64,000 nucleotides of DNA from Chloroflexota bacterium (GTDB taxonomy: Bacteria > Chloroflexota > Dehalococcoidia > DSGV01), in the NCBI GenBank assembly GCA_021787985.1, contig JAJYLG010000003.1, positions 1 through 64,000 of the forward strand, read 5' to 3'. Under the pieces are notes generated by a model. The model saw only the letters and a list, made by a program, of their open reading frames with translations, was not told where the DNA came from and made no database searches. A program made the position numbers and the translations under genes. Below are positions 56,970 to 64,000 of the stretch, in pieces (positions within the stretch are counted from its first letter, which is position 1; each line of letters begins with the position of its first letter).

Positions 56970-58640
56970 TCAGGCGGAGCCCATCGCGGGCCGCGGCACC
57001 ATCCCGCCCGGCAGCGGCGGCACGGTCTCGCCGCCCAGCGGCTCCGGCTCGAACGGGTAGGCGTGCGTGCCCATCTCCGGCAGGTCCAGGCCCGCCAGCT
57101 CGTCCTCCGGCTTGCTGCGCAGAACGCCCAGCCACTTGAGGACGGAGAAGAAGGCATAGCTCAGCCCGAACGCCAGGGCGAAGCAGACCACCCCGCCGAC
57201 GAGTTGGGCGACGAACTGGCCGCCGTCACCGAAAAGCAGCCCTTTCGCCTGCAGCCCGCCGTAGTTGGCCGTGCCGTCGGCGAACAGCCCCAGGGCGAGC
57301 TGTCCCCAGAGACCGTTGACACCGTGCACCGAGATCGCGCCAACCGGGTCGTCCACGTGCATCACGCGCTCGAAGAACGCCATGGCGACGACGACCAGCA
57401 CGCCGGCGATTCCGCCGATGACCACGGCGCTGATCGGGCTGACCCAGCCCGATGGGGCCGTGATCGCGACCAGGCCAGCGAGCAGCCCGTTCATCATGTA
57501 CCCGGGGTCGTACTTCCGCTTTTCGACCCAGCCGTAGGCCATCGCCGTCACGGAGCCGGCGGCACCGGCCAGCATGGTGACGACCGCGACCTCGCCGATG
57601 CGCAGGTTGCCGTTCCCGGACGCGCCCAGCGTCGAGCCGGGGTTGAAGCCGAACCAGCCGAACGCCAGGATGAAGGTCCCCAGGGCGGCCATGTTCAGGT
57701 TGTGGCCCGGCATGGCGTTGGGGCTGCCGTCGCGGTTGAACTTGCCCAACCGCGGCCCCAGCACCATGGCGCCGGCGAGCGCCGTCCAGCCGCCGACCGC
57801 ATGGACCACGCCGCTGCCCGCGAAGTCAAGGTATCCCTTGCCGAGGTGCGCGGCGGCGAGCTGGGAGAGCCAACCACCCCCCCACGCCCAGTTGCCGAAG
57901 AGCGGATAGACGATGGTGCTGATGAACAGCCCGAACAGCATGAACCCGGCCCAGCGCCAGCGCTCGGCCATCGCGCCGGTCGGGATGGTGGCCGCCGTGT
58001 CCATGAACACCATCTGGAAGAGGAAGAGGACGGCGACCGCCGAGTCGAGCACGTTCGGGCCCAGGAAGAAGCCCTTGTAGCCGATGATCCCCCAGTCGGT
58101 GCCGGCGATGTGCCAGGTCAACTCCTTGTTGAGCAGGCCGACGCCGCCGAGGTTGCTGATGCCCACGTTGCCGACCCCGCCGAACTGGAACGCGAAGCCG
58201 ACCGCCCAGTAGCCGAGCATGCCGATGCCGTAGATCATGAAGTTCGTCATCATCACGTGCATCGCCGACTTGGCGCGGCAGAAGCCGGTCTCCACCAGGG
58301 CGAACCCGGCTTGCATGAACATGACGAGGTAGCCGGTGACCAGCACCCAGATGAAATTGGATGCCAGCCGGTTCTGATCGACGAAGCTCGCCAGCTTGGC
58401 CGCGAACGGCTCGGTCTGTGCGGCCTTCTGGCAGTCCTCGGCCGTGATCGTCGCGCCGACGCCGGCAACCCCGGCCAGGTTGTCGCACGAGGACATGTCC
58501 ACGCCGCTCGGGTTGGGCGCCGGCGGCGCGGCCAGGGTGGTCGTCGGAAGGACCGCCGCGGCGAGCAGCGCGACGAGGAGCAGGACCGGCAGCCACCGGT
58601 ACGCGCCCCGCAGGCGTAAGTGAGCCAAGAGGGTAGTCAT
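56970..58640 (-). CDS. amt: ammonium transporter
   Basis: A 556-residue membrane protein with 11 helices. A signal-like first helix (LPVLLLVALLAAAVLP) is followed by a 50-residue outside segment, then FVDQNRLASNFIWVLVTGYL, MQAGFALVETGFCRAKSAMH, MVFMDTAATIPTGAMAERWR, FAGSGVVHAVGGWTALAGAM (first pore His in the V-H motif) and ISVHGVNGLWGQLALGLF (second pore His). The pore Trp/Phe and Asp needed in Amt proteins are in place. It moves ammonium/ammonia. AAGGAG precedes the ATG. No glnK gene is next to it, and the long C-terminal tail may carry regulation instead. Confidence 0.95.
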   Translation of the reverse strand: MTTLLAHLRLRGAYRWLPVLLLVALLAAAVLPTTTLAAPPAPNPSGVDMSSCDNLAGVAGVGATITAEDCQKAAQTEPFAAKLASFVDQNRLASNFIWVLVTGYLVMFMQAGFALVETGFCRAKSAMHVMMTNFMIYGIGMLGYWAVGFAFQFGGVGNVGISNLGGVGLLNKELTWHIAGTDWGIIGYKGFFLGPNVLDSAVAVLFLFQMVFMDTAATIPTGAMAERWRWAGFMLFGLFISTIVYPLFGNWAWGGGWLSQLAAAHLGKGYLDFAGSGVVHAVGGWTALAGAMVLGPRLGKFNRDGSPNAMPGHNLNMAALGTFILAFGWFGFNPGSTLGASGNGNLRIGEVAVVTMLAGAAGSVTAMAYGWVEKRKYDPGYMMNGLLAGLVAITAPSGWVSPISAVVIGGIAGVLVVVAMAFFERVMHVDDPVGAISVHGVNGLWGQLALGLFADGTANYGGLQAKGLLFGDGGQFVAQLVGGVVCFALAFGLSYAFFSVLKWLGVLRSKPEDELAGLDLPEMGTHAYPFEPEPLGGETVPPLPGGMVPRPAMGSA

Positions 58641-58689
58641 GCGCAGTTTCGCTCCTTGTGAAGGTGGTGCGCGCTGGGCGCGCGGGTCG

Positions 58690-59217
58690 TTACTCCGCGG
58701 CGACGCCGCGGCGCTTCGGCTTCGTGCGTCCGCGCACCACCTCCCTTCTGTCCCCTCGCTGCAGGTCCTGCCGCACGTGCCGCCGCACGACGTCGAGCGC
58801 CGGCGCCTGGTGGCCGGCCAGCAGCCGGACGTGGAAGTCCCGCATCCCTTCCGCCCCCTGCAGGCGGATGGAGCGAGCTCCGGGGACGAACCCGCGGAAC
58901 TCGCTCCAGCGGCGGAACACCACGTTGTTCAGCCCCACGCCATCGCTGGTGAAGCGGTAGCGCACGGGGATGGAGAGGATCCCGTACGCGAAGGCGATGG
59001 CGATGAGCTCGAAGAGGTAGGGGACCGCGCCGCTAACGGCGAGGAGCAGCAGGATCAGCCCGAAGGCGTAGAGGTTCGTCCGCTGCAGCAGCATCCGCTC
59101 GCGGAAGCCCAGGCGAACCTCGGCGACGGCGCGGCCGGCGGGGGACTGGCCATGCGGCAGCCAGACGCGCATCAGCAGTAGCAACAGCGAGGCGCCGAGG
59201 AGTGCGAGCGCGGGCAT
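58690..59217 (-). CDS. two-helix membrane protein with PH-like domain
   Basis: A 175-residue protein. Two hydrophobic helices (ALALLGASLLLLLMRVWLP and FGLILLLLAVSGAVPYLFE with IAIAFAYGIL) are followed by RYRFTSDGVGLNNVVFRRWS and EFRGFVPGARSIRLQGAEGM, a bacterial PH-like (DUF5673-type) segment in which F-T-x-D-G-V and W-x-x-x-x-x-F are typical. The C-terminus is basic (KPKRRG). It follows the TPR protein gene by two bases, so they form a pair. Function unknown. Confidence 0.65.
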   Translation of the reverse strand: MPALALLGASLLLLLMRVWLPHGQSPAGRAVAEVRLGFRERMLLQRTNLYAFGLILLLLAVSGAVPYLFELIAIAFAYGILSIPVRYRFTSDGVGLNNVVFRRWSEFRGFVPGARSIRLQGAEGMRDFHVRLLAGHQAPALDVVRRHVRQDLQRGDRREVVRGRTKPKRRGVAAE

Positions 59218-59219
59218 GG

Positions 59220-59813
59220 CTACGCCTCCCTCGGAAGCGAGCGGCGGGCCCCGACGCCCGCCGGCCACCGCTGCAGAAGCCGGCGGAAGGCGGGCGGCGG
59301 GAATGCCGGCGCCATCCGGTTGTACTGGTTGGCCGCCCGGCGGTCCGCCACGCGCAGAAGCTCCGCGCAGGTGCTGCGACTGGCGGCATCGGGTGCGTCG
59401 GTCTGGAGCGCCGCTTGCAGCGATGCCGCCGCCTCTCTGGCGTAGCCAAGGCGCAGCAGGAACTCGCCCTCCTTCCACCGCACCACGAACGAGCGGGGGG
59501 CGAGCGCCACGGCCCGATCCATCTGCTCGCGGGCCGAGGCGAAGTCGTGGGGGCCCAGCAGCAACGCCAGGGCGAGGTAGGCACGCGCCGGCGCGTCCGC
59601 CGGCTTCAGCGCCACGGCGCGTCGCAGGGGCTCGAGGGCGCCCGCGAAGTCGCCCTCGTTGCACAGCGCGGTCCCCAGCGCGCGCGCGGGCGCTGGCTCC
59701 TCGGTATGGAGGGCGCACAGACGATGCATGGCGGCGATGGCGCGCTGCGTACGGCCGGCGCGGTAGTCGTCGACGGCCAGGGCGAGCTCGTCTTGATACA
59801 GGTCCGGTGCCAC
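59220..59813 (-). CDS. tetratricopeptide-repeat protein
   Basis: A 197-residue soluble helical protein. LALAVDDYRAGRTQRAIAAM, PARALGTALCNEGDFAGALE, PLRRAVALKPADAPARAYLA, LALLLGPHDFASAREQMDRA and LRLGYAREAAASLQAALQTD are successive TPR units with A-x-x-x-L-G/Y-A-x-F/Y spacing. The last 45 residues are outside the repeat. It probably binds a partner; being directly upstream of the PH-like membrane protein, that protein is a candidate. Confidence 0.75.
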   Translation of the reverse strand: MAPDLYQDELALAVDDYRAGRTQRAIAAMHRLCALHTEEPAPARALGTALCNEGDFAGALEPLRRAVALKPADAPARAYLALALLLGPHDFASAREQMDRAVALAPRSFVVRWKEGEFLLRLGYAREAAASLQAALQTDAPDAASRSTCAELLRVADRRAANQYNRMAPAFPPPAFRRLLQRWPAGVGARRSLPREA

Positions 59814-60033
59814 GGCGGTGGTTGCCTCCTCTATCGCGAGGGACGAATCCCTTCCATTAATGGACGCTACGGGTGCGTGATTTCGCGCTCATTACGGCGA
59901 GATGACGATCACATGACACGGCGGCTTGCGTCGATTGGTAGGAGGGGCCGCGGCACGTGTAACGAGGACTTCATCCCCATGAAACATGGCCGAAACGTGG
60001 TGGCGCGAGCATGACATCAGACGGAGGTGCGAG

Positions 60034-60132
60034 ATGGCCGCAGGGATCGCCTTCATCCTCCTGGCCGCGGGATTCGTGGCGGCGTCATCGGTGATGCAGC
60101 GGCGGAGCCGCCGCAACGACGAGGCGGAGTAG
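60034..60132 (+). CDS. small membrane peptide, 32 aa
   Basis: The frame starts ATG at 60034 with CGGAGGTGCGAG before it (well placed GGAGG) and encodes one hydrophobic helix (AAGIAFILLAAGFVAASSVM) followed by QRRSRRNDEAE and TAG at 60130-60132. Hydrophobic N-terminus and Arg-rich C-terminus fit a single-pass membrane peptide with the charged end in the cytosol. It is followed by two hairpins and the antiporter gene (94 bases away). I do not recognise the family; KdpF-like peptides have similar size but no kdp genes are here. Confidence 0.6.
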   Translation: MAAGIAFILLAAGFVAASSVMQRRSRRNDEAE

Positions 60133-60140
60133 CGCCGAGG

Positions 60141-60203
60141 CCCTTCCGGCGAAGGGTTGGCAGTTCAACGAAACGGTGGCGCGCGGTTCTGGCCGCGCGC
60201 CAC
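60141..60203 (+). promoter_or_regulatory. two tandem hairpins before the antiporter gene
   Basis: CCCTTC-CGGC-GAAGGG (60141-60156) and GTGGCGCGCGG (60176-60186) with CCGCGCGCCAC (60193-60203) over a 6-base loop, both exact. They lie between the small peptide gene and the antiporter GTG at 60227. They could end the peptide transcript, or form a structured leader for the antiporter. I matched no named riboswitch. Confidence 0.5.
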
Positions 60204-60226
60204 CGCGCGTCTTGGGGTGACGGGTC

Positions 60227-61417
60227 GTGGCACAGGGAGCGGGGCTGCTGTCGTCGCTGGCGCTGATCTTGCTGGGCGGGCGCCTCGCGGGCGCGCTGAG
60301 CAATCGAATCGGCATGCCGGCGGTGCTCGGGAAGCTGCTGGCCGGACTGGCCATCGGCCCGGCGTTCCTGGGACTGGTTCACATGGACGCGTCGCTGAAC
60401 GGTTTCGCGCAGGTGGGGGTCATCCTCCTGATGTTCGTCGCCGGCCTCGAGACGGACACACGGGAGCTGCGCCGCGTGGGGGCGGCGGCGAGCCTCGCGG
60501 CCGTGGGCGGCGTCGTGCTGCCGCTGGCGGCGGGGACGGTGGTCGCGCGGGCGGCGGGATACCCGTTCCGGGAGGCGCTGTTCACCGGCGCCGTGCTGAC
60601 CGCGACGAGCGTGTCGATCACCGCCCAGACACTCCAGGAGCTCGGCTATCTGAAGACACGCGTGGGCGCGGCCGTGCTCGGCGCGGCCGTGATCGACGAC
60701 GTGCTGGGCATCCTGGTGCTTGCCGTGGTGATGGGGCTGGACGCGGGGGGCAATCTCGCCCTGCCGATGCTGAAGCTGGTCGTCTTCATCCCGGCGGCGA
60801 CGCTGGTCTCGCTATGGGCGGTGCCGCTGATGATGCGCCACGTGGACCGGCTGCGCGGCGCCGAGGTGCGGCTGGGGATCGCCCTGGCGCTGGTGCTGTT
60901 CTACGCCTGGTCAGCCGAGGAGCTGGGCGGCGTGGCGGCGATCACCGGCGCCTATTTGGCCGGCATCGCGCTGGCGCGCACGGGCGCGCGCGACCACACT
61001 TCCGATGCCGTGCGAACGCTGGCCGAGGGCTTCTTCGTGCCGATCTTCTTCGTCAGCGTGAGCCTCTCGCTCAGCCGGGCCGACCTCGCCGCGGCGCCGC
61101 TGTTCACCGTCGCGCTGGTGGGGGTCGCGATCGTCACCAAGCTGGTCGGGTCGGGCCTCGGCGCTCTGGCCGGGCGCATGCCGGCCGGCGACGCGCTGCG
61201 CGTCGGGGTGGGGATGATCTCGCGCGGCGAGGTGGCGCTGGTCGTTGCCACCGTCGGGCGGGAGTCGGGGCTCGTATCACCGGTGATCTTCTCGGCGGCG
61301 GTGGTGGTGACGGTCGTGACGACGGTCGTCACGCCGCTGCTCCTGCGGCTGGTCTACCGGGGTGCGTCCGCGCCGGCGCCCGCCGGCGTGCTCTCCGCGG
61401 CGGCCGTGGCCGAGTAG
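60227..61417 (+). CDS. CPA2-family cation/proton antiporter (Na+/H+ or K+/H+)
   Basis: A 396-residue protein with about 12 helices. SNRIGMPAVLGKLLAGLAIG, GVILLMFVAGLETDTRELRR, TGAVLTATSVSITAQTLQEL, GAAVIDDVLGILVLAVVMGL (the paired acidic motif D-D in helix 5, as in NapA) and GVGMISRGEVALVVATVGRE near the end. These are KefB/NapA-type signatures. The Asp-Asp pair usually means electrogenic sodium/proton exchange. It has no C-terminal RCK domain. The GTG at 60227 is the start. Its end overlaps the convergent cheX-like gene by 64 bases. Confidence 0.88.
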   Translation: MAQGAGLLSSLALILLGGRLAGALSNRIGMPAVLGKLLAGLAIGPAFLGLVHMDASLNGFAQVGVILLMFVAGLETDTRELRRVGAAASLAAVGGVVLPLAAGTVVARAAGYPFREALFTGAVLTATSVSITAQTLQELGYLKTRVGAAVLGAAVIDDVLGILVLAVVMGLDAGGNLALPMLKLVVFIPAATLVSLWAVPLMMRHVDRLRGAEVRLGIALALVLFYAWSAEELGGVAAITGAYLAGIALARTGARDHTSDAVRTLAEGFFVPIFFVSVSLSLSRADLAAAPLFTVALVGVAIVTKLVGSGLGALAGRMPAGDALRVGVGMISRGEVALVVATVGRESGLVSPVIFSAAVVVTVVTTVVTPLLLRLVYRGASAPAPAGVLSAAAVAE

Positions 61418-61938
61418 CCCGCCGGGCTCAGGGCGGACGTCTCGGCGGCCACGGAGCGATGTGGGCCGCCCTGCGGCGACGCGGCCTCGAGGGCCAGATG
61501 CATCGCCAGGTTACCGGCCTGCGTGACCAGCGGCACGGTCACGCGGCGGATGTCCACCGTGGAAAAGGTCACGCCGTTGCCGACGAGCAGGGCCGGGGGC
61601 GAGATGACGATGGTGATGCCGCGTGTCTCGAGGACCTGCCCAGCGATGCCGGTGATCACGTTGCCCAGCTCGGCGACCCCGCTCTGCACGATCTCGTCGA
61701 GCGCGGTGCGTCGCTCGCCCAGCATCCGCGAGGCGAGCGCGAGCGCGGTGCGCTCGCTCATGCCGTAGAGCACCATGCCGCGCACGTGGCCGGTGACGCC
61801 GACGAGCACGGTGACCTCCTCGGTGGCGTGGGTCGATCGCTGGGTTCGCATCTCGCCGGCCTGCGGCGGCTCGCCGAGCTCCTGGGCGAGCACGTCCACC
61901 GCGGCTTCCACGAACGCGGTGACTACCCCGAAGTGCAT
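61354..61938 (-). CDS. CheX-like phosphatase domain protein
   Basis: A 194-residue protein. FGVVTAFVEAAVDVLAQELG, ATEEVTVLVGVTGHVRGMVL, YGMSERTALALASRMLGERR and DEIVQSGVAELGNVITGIAG are the CheX/CheC fold: the E-L-G-N motif (Glu and Asn in two helices) is the CheY-P phosphatase site. The last 45 residues are Ala/Ser/Pro-rich. It precedes a CheY-like gene? It follows it: the regulator at 61969-62328 is upstream on the same strand by 30 bases. GGAGG lies before the ATG 61938. It probably dephosphorylates that receiver. Confidence 0.82.
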   Translation of the reverse strand: MHFGVVTAFVEAAVDVLAQELGEPPQAGEMRTQRSTHATEEVTVLVGVTGHVRGMVLYGMSERTALALASRMLGERRTALDEIVQSGVAELGNVITGIAGQVLETRGITIVISPPALLVGNGVTFSTVDIRRVTVPLVTQAGNLAMHLALEAASPQGGPHRSVAAETSALSPAGYSATAAAESTPAGAGADAPR

Positions 61939-61968
61939 GGTCACCTCCCCGGAGCCTCGATCACGGGT

Positions 61969-62328
61969 CTAGCCGCCCAGCAGCTTGTGCACGGCTGCCA
62001 GCACACGGTCTTTCTCGAACGGCTTGACGACGAAGTCGCGGGCGCCCGCCCGGATCGCCTCGATGACGATCGACTGCTGGCCCATGGCGGTCAGCATCGC
62101 CACCCGAGCGTCCGGGTCGAGTAGCCGTATCGCCTTGAGCGCCTCGATCCCGTCCATCTCCGGCATCGTGATGTCCATCAGCACCGCGTCGGGACGCTGG
62201 TCGATGTAGACGTCGACCGCCTCCCGTCCGTTCGACGCCTCTACGACCTCGTGACCCTGTTCGGTCAGCAGTCGCGCGGTCCGCATGCGCATGAACGCCG
62301 CGTCATCGACCAGCAGCACCTTCGCCAT
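61969..62328 (-). CDS. CheY-like response regulator
   Basis: A 119-residue receiver. KVLLVDDAAFMRMRTARLLT, PDAVLMDITMPEMDGIEALK (phospho-acceptor Asp), VAMLTAMGQQSIVIEAIRAG (Thr) and DFVVKPFEKDRVLAAVHKLL (Lys). The start D-D-A-A-F-M-R resembles motility-type CheY proteins. It is the first gene of a two-gene unit with the CheX-like gene; no other chemotaxis or kinase genes are within the window. Confidence 0.93.
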   Translation of the reverse strand: MAKVLLVDDAAFMRMRTARLLTEQGHEVVEASNGREAVDVYIDQRPDAVLMDITMPEMDGIEALKAIRLLDPDARVAMLTAMGQQSIVIEAIRAGARDFVVKPFEKDRVLAAVHKLLGG

Positions 62329-62524
62329 GGCGCGGGGAGCCTCCCTGGACTCTCGGGCGGAATCGAGTCGTTCAACTGGTGTATCGACCCAAGACGGCGG
62401 TTCTTAACGGCCGGCCGCTCGCCGAGGTCGGTGCGACGCCGTGAGCGCGTAGGGACCACCACCGAGGCGCTGTCGGTGCGGACCCCGCTTCAGGCGTCGG
62501 GGGCGCGTCCGAGACGATCGGCTC

Positions 62525-63202
62525 GTGGGGATCGACACCATGCCGGTCGGCGACTCGGCCCCTGGCGGCGGCTACCGTGCCGGGCTTCGTGGCGACGTGC
62601 GCGCCGCTGCCGCGGCCGCGATGCGCTCCGCGATCCCGGACGGGCTCGCGCAGATGGCGCACCCCGCCTTCGACTCGCTGCTCGCCCTCGCGCTTCAGAG
62701 CGGACCGCCGGCCGGCGGCGGACCGGCGGCGGCCAGTGCCGGGACGTTCGTCAACATCCCCGGTGCGCCTCCGCCGCATCGCTATCACTACAGCAACGAC
62801 CCGCAGGGATGGCGCGAGCTCACCCGCGCGGTCGGCAACGACTACCTTGGCTCGACGATGGCGCCGATCTTCTACCGCCAGATCGAGCAGGAGTCCGGGT
62901 TCGACCCGGCCGTGGTGACCGGCCGGAGGCGCAGCTCCGCCGGTGCGGAGGGCATCGCCCAGCTCATGCCCAGCTCCTATCCCGGGGTGGATCGCACCGA
63001 TCCGGAAGCGAGCCTGGTCGCCGCCGCGCAGACGATGCGTGACTACCTCGAACGCTATGGAGGCGACGTGCGTAAGGCGCTCGCCGCCTACAACGCGGGT
63101 CCGGGGACGGTGGACGGCCTTGTGGCCGCCCGCGGCTCCGACTGGGAATCCGGCCTCCCATCCGAGACCCGCCGCTACCTCCGGAGCATCCTCGGTGCAT
63201 GA
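62525..63202 (+). CDS. lytic transglycosylase (SLT domain)
   Basis: A 225-residue protein. The C-terminal half is an SLT/lysozyme-like domain: FYRQIEQESGFDPAVVTGRR (catalytic Glu in E-S-G-F), SAGAEGIAQLMPSSYPGVD and LVAAAQTMRDYLERYGGDVRKA with LAAYNAGPGTVDG. It cleaves peptidoglycan. There is no clear signal peptide at the N-terminus: the first 60 residues are Ala/Gly-rich. An export route is thus uncertain. The next gene starts 7 bases before its stop, so the pair are coupled. The start is GTG 62525, or ATG 62540. Confidence 0.85.
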   Translation: MGIDTMPVGDSAPGGGYRAGLRGDVRAAAAAAMRSAIPDGLAQMAHPAFDSLLALALQSGPPAGGGPAAASAGTFVNIPGAPPPHRYHYSNDPQGWRELTRAVGNDYLGSTMAPIFYRQIEQESGFDPAVVTGRRRSSAGAEGIAQLMPSSYPGVDRTDPEASLVAAAQTMRDYLERYGGDVRKALAAYNAGPGTVDGLVAARGSDWESGLPSETRRYLRSILGA

Positions 63203-64000
63203 ACCGCCCGCTCGCGCCAGCCTTGCCATCGCGGCGCTGACCCAGGGGCGGCCGTATCGCTGGCCGCGGGCGCTGTTGGCTGCCGTGGCCGTGATCCAAC
63301 TGCTGGCGCTGGCAGCGCACGCGGCGTCCTGGGACCGCCTGGAGCTGACACCACCCGTGACGCTCTCGCGCGCCTCGGCGGCGGTGCCGGAGCATCGCAC
63401 GGCCCCGCGACCGTCGACGGTCCGAGAGACCGCGCAAGGCGCCGCGCGGCAAGACGCCGGCCCGGCACGTTGGCAGCGACCCGACCCGGCCCTGCAGCCG
63501 GTCGCCGCCTACCACGTGGTGAACGCGGCCTCTGGCGACACGCTGAGCGGCATCGCGGATCGCTTCCACGTCGCGCTGGATACGCTCGTCGCCGCGAACC
63601 CGAAGCTGGAGGACCCCGACCGGCTTTCGGTCGGCCAGGCGGTGGTGGTGCCGATGGCGGACGGCGTCCTGTACGCGTGGCAGGCCGGGGACACGCCGGA
63701 GTCCGTCGCACGGCGCGCCGGCATCGCCTTAGGGGCGCTGCTCGACGCGCCGGGCAACCAGCCGCTGGCGGCGGGCCGCGTGCCGCGGCCGGGCGAGGTC
63801 GTGCTCCTGGCCGGCGTGCGCGCGCCGGCACGCACGAGGCCGCACTCGACGGCCCTGTCCACGGCCACGCCCGTGGGTCAGGACGCGTCCGGTTGGGTGA
63901 GGCCGGTGCCGGGGTCCGTGTTCGGGACCTTGTTCGGCAGGGTGGACGCGCTGCACCCGCGGGGGCACCACGGCGTGGACCTGCGCGCCGGCTACGGCGA
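63195..64000 (+). CDS. LysM and M23-peptidase protein (partial, runs off the window)
   Basis: The first 268 codons of an envelope protein. A membrane anchor (LLAAVAVIQLLALAAHAASW) lies at about residues 27-46. YHVVNAASGDTLSGIADRFH, VALDTLVAANPK and DRLSVGQAVVVP are a LysM domain and LYAWQAGDTPESVARRAGIA with RPGEVVLLAG a second, weaker one. GWVRPVPGSVFGTLFG, HPRGHHGVDLRAGYG begin an M23 (lysostaphin-type) domain with H-x-x-x-D zinc ligands; the rest is outside. It would cut peptidoglycan crosslinks, together with the transglycosylase upstream. The GTG at 63195 is the likely start, overlapping that gene by 7 bases; a nearby ATG (63199) is in a frame that stops after 13 codons. Confidence 0.85.
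   Translation, partial: MHEPPARASLAIAALTQGRPYRWPRALLAAVAVIQLLALAAHAASWDRLELTPPVTLSRASAAVPEHRTAPRPSTVRETAQGAARQDAGPARWQRPDPALQPVAAYHVVNAASGDTLSGIADRFHVALDTLVAANPKLEDPDRLSVGQAVVVPMADGVLYAWQAGDTPESVARRAGIALGALLDAPGNQPLAAGRVPRPGEVVLLAGVRAPARTRPHSTALSTATPVGQDASGWVRPVPGSVFGTLFGRVDALHPRGHHGVDLRAGYG

Noticed and set aside
60141-60203. Riboswitch for sodium, lithium or cyclic dinucleotides upstream of the antiporter
   Set aside because: I could not match conserved bases of the nhaA-I, DUF1646, ydaO or GEMM classes; only two simple hairpins are seen.
61354-61417. Overlap of antiporter and cheX ends as evidence that one end is wrong
   Set aside because: Convergent overlap of 64 bases is possible; the cheX tail is low-complexity but in frame, so both are kept.

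Overview
The window is GC-rich (roughly 70%) bacterial chromosome with dense, short-spaced, often 4-bp-overlapping genes and frequent GTG starts. Gene content points to an aerobic heterotroph of the Chloroflexota (Thermomicrobia-like or a related uncultured lineage): a SufR-SufCBD-Rieske-SufS-SufU-SufT operon, archaeal-type class I aldolase with GlpX, many CoA-transferases, and a coiled-coil protein of a type I associate with this phylum. The phylum call is an inference from gene style, not from a marker gene. I saw no rRNA, tRNA or CRISPR array.

Layout. 1-5100 is an accessory, decaying stretch: transposase remnants, a NYN-domain protein, a DHFR-like reductase next to an ArsR-SRPBCC pair, a broken second DHFR-like gene, a VapBC toxin-antitoxin pair and a degraded DUF2283-like gene. 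From 5109 the core resumes on the minus strand: dnaN, a lipoprotein, a TrkA-N potassium channel. 10033-14643 holds a VWA protein, a LOG-family hydrolase and a MoxR/ChlI-like ATPase, with a small inverted-repeat element carrying a GxxExxY-like remnant between two of them. 15329-19234 is carbon metabolism (thiolase, GlpX, thioesterase; divergently the class I aldolase). 19305-26287 has an ECF sigma/anti-sigma pair, an aminotransferase, a divergent flavin-reductase/ArsR pair sharing one symmetric promoter, an ABC-2 exporter and a GNAT enzyme. 26427-28860 is a tandem of two CaiB-type CoA-transferases of which only the second keeps the catalytic Asp. 29108-32757 is sulfate assimilation (cysH, cysC, a membrane transporter, sat).

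32922-35125 is a two-component system; 35296-35444 is a MITE-like element; 36598-43095 is the suf operon on the minus strand. 43251-47787 holds a J-domain protein, a nucleoside phosphorylase, a leaderless arsR with arsM, and a repeat-rich coiled-coil protein. 47840-49196 is a two-subunit 3-oxoacid CoA-transferase; 49400-54258 a nuclease-fold protein, a 1070-residue hybrid kinase and a receiver protein; 54410-56765 two tandem secreted paralogues with lamin-tail-like domains; then amt, a PH-like membrane protein, a TPR protein, a 32-residue membrane peptide, a CPA2 antiporter, an orphan CheX/CheY pair, and a lytic transglycosylase coupled to a LysM-M23 peptidase that runs off the window.

The most consistent unexplained signal is regulatory: several regulator-type genes (three ArsR-like repressors, vapB, a flavin reductase and probably the J-domain gene) have a -10 hexamer ending only 6-7 bases before the start codon, i.e. 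they look leaderless, and in two loci a perfect inverted repeat sits on the promoter.
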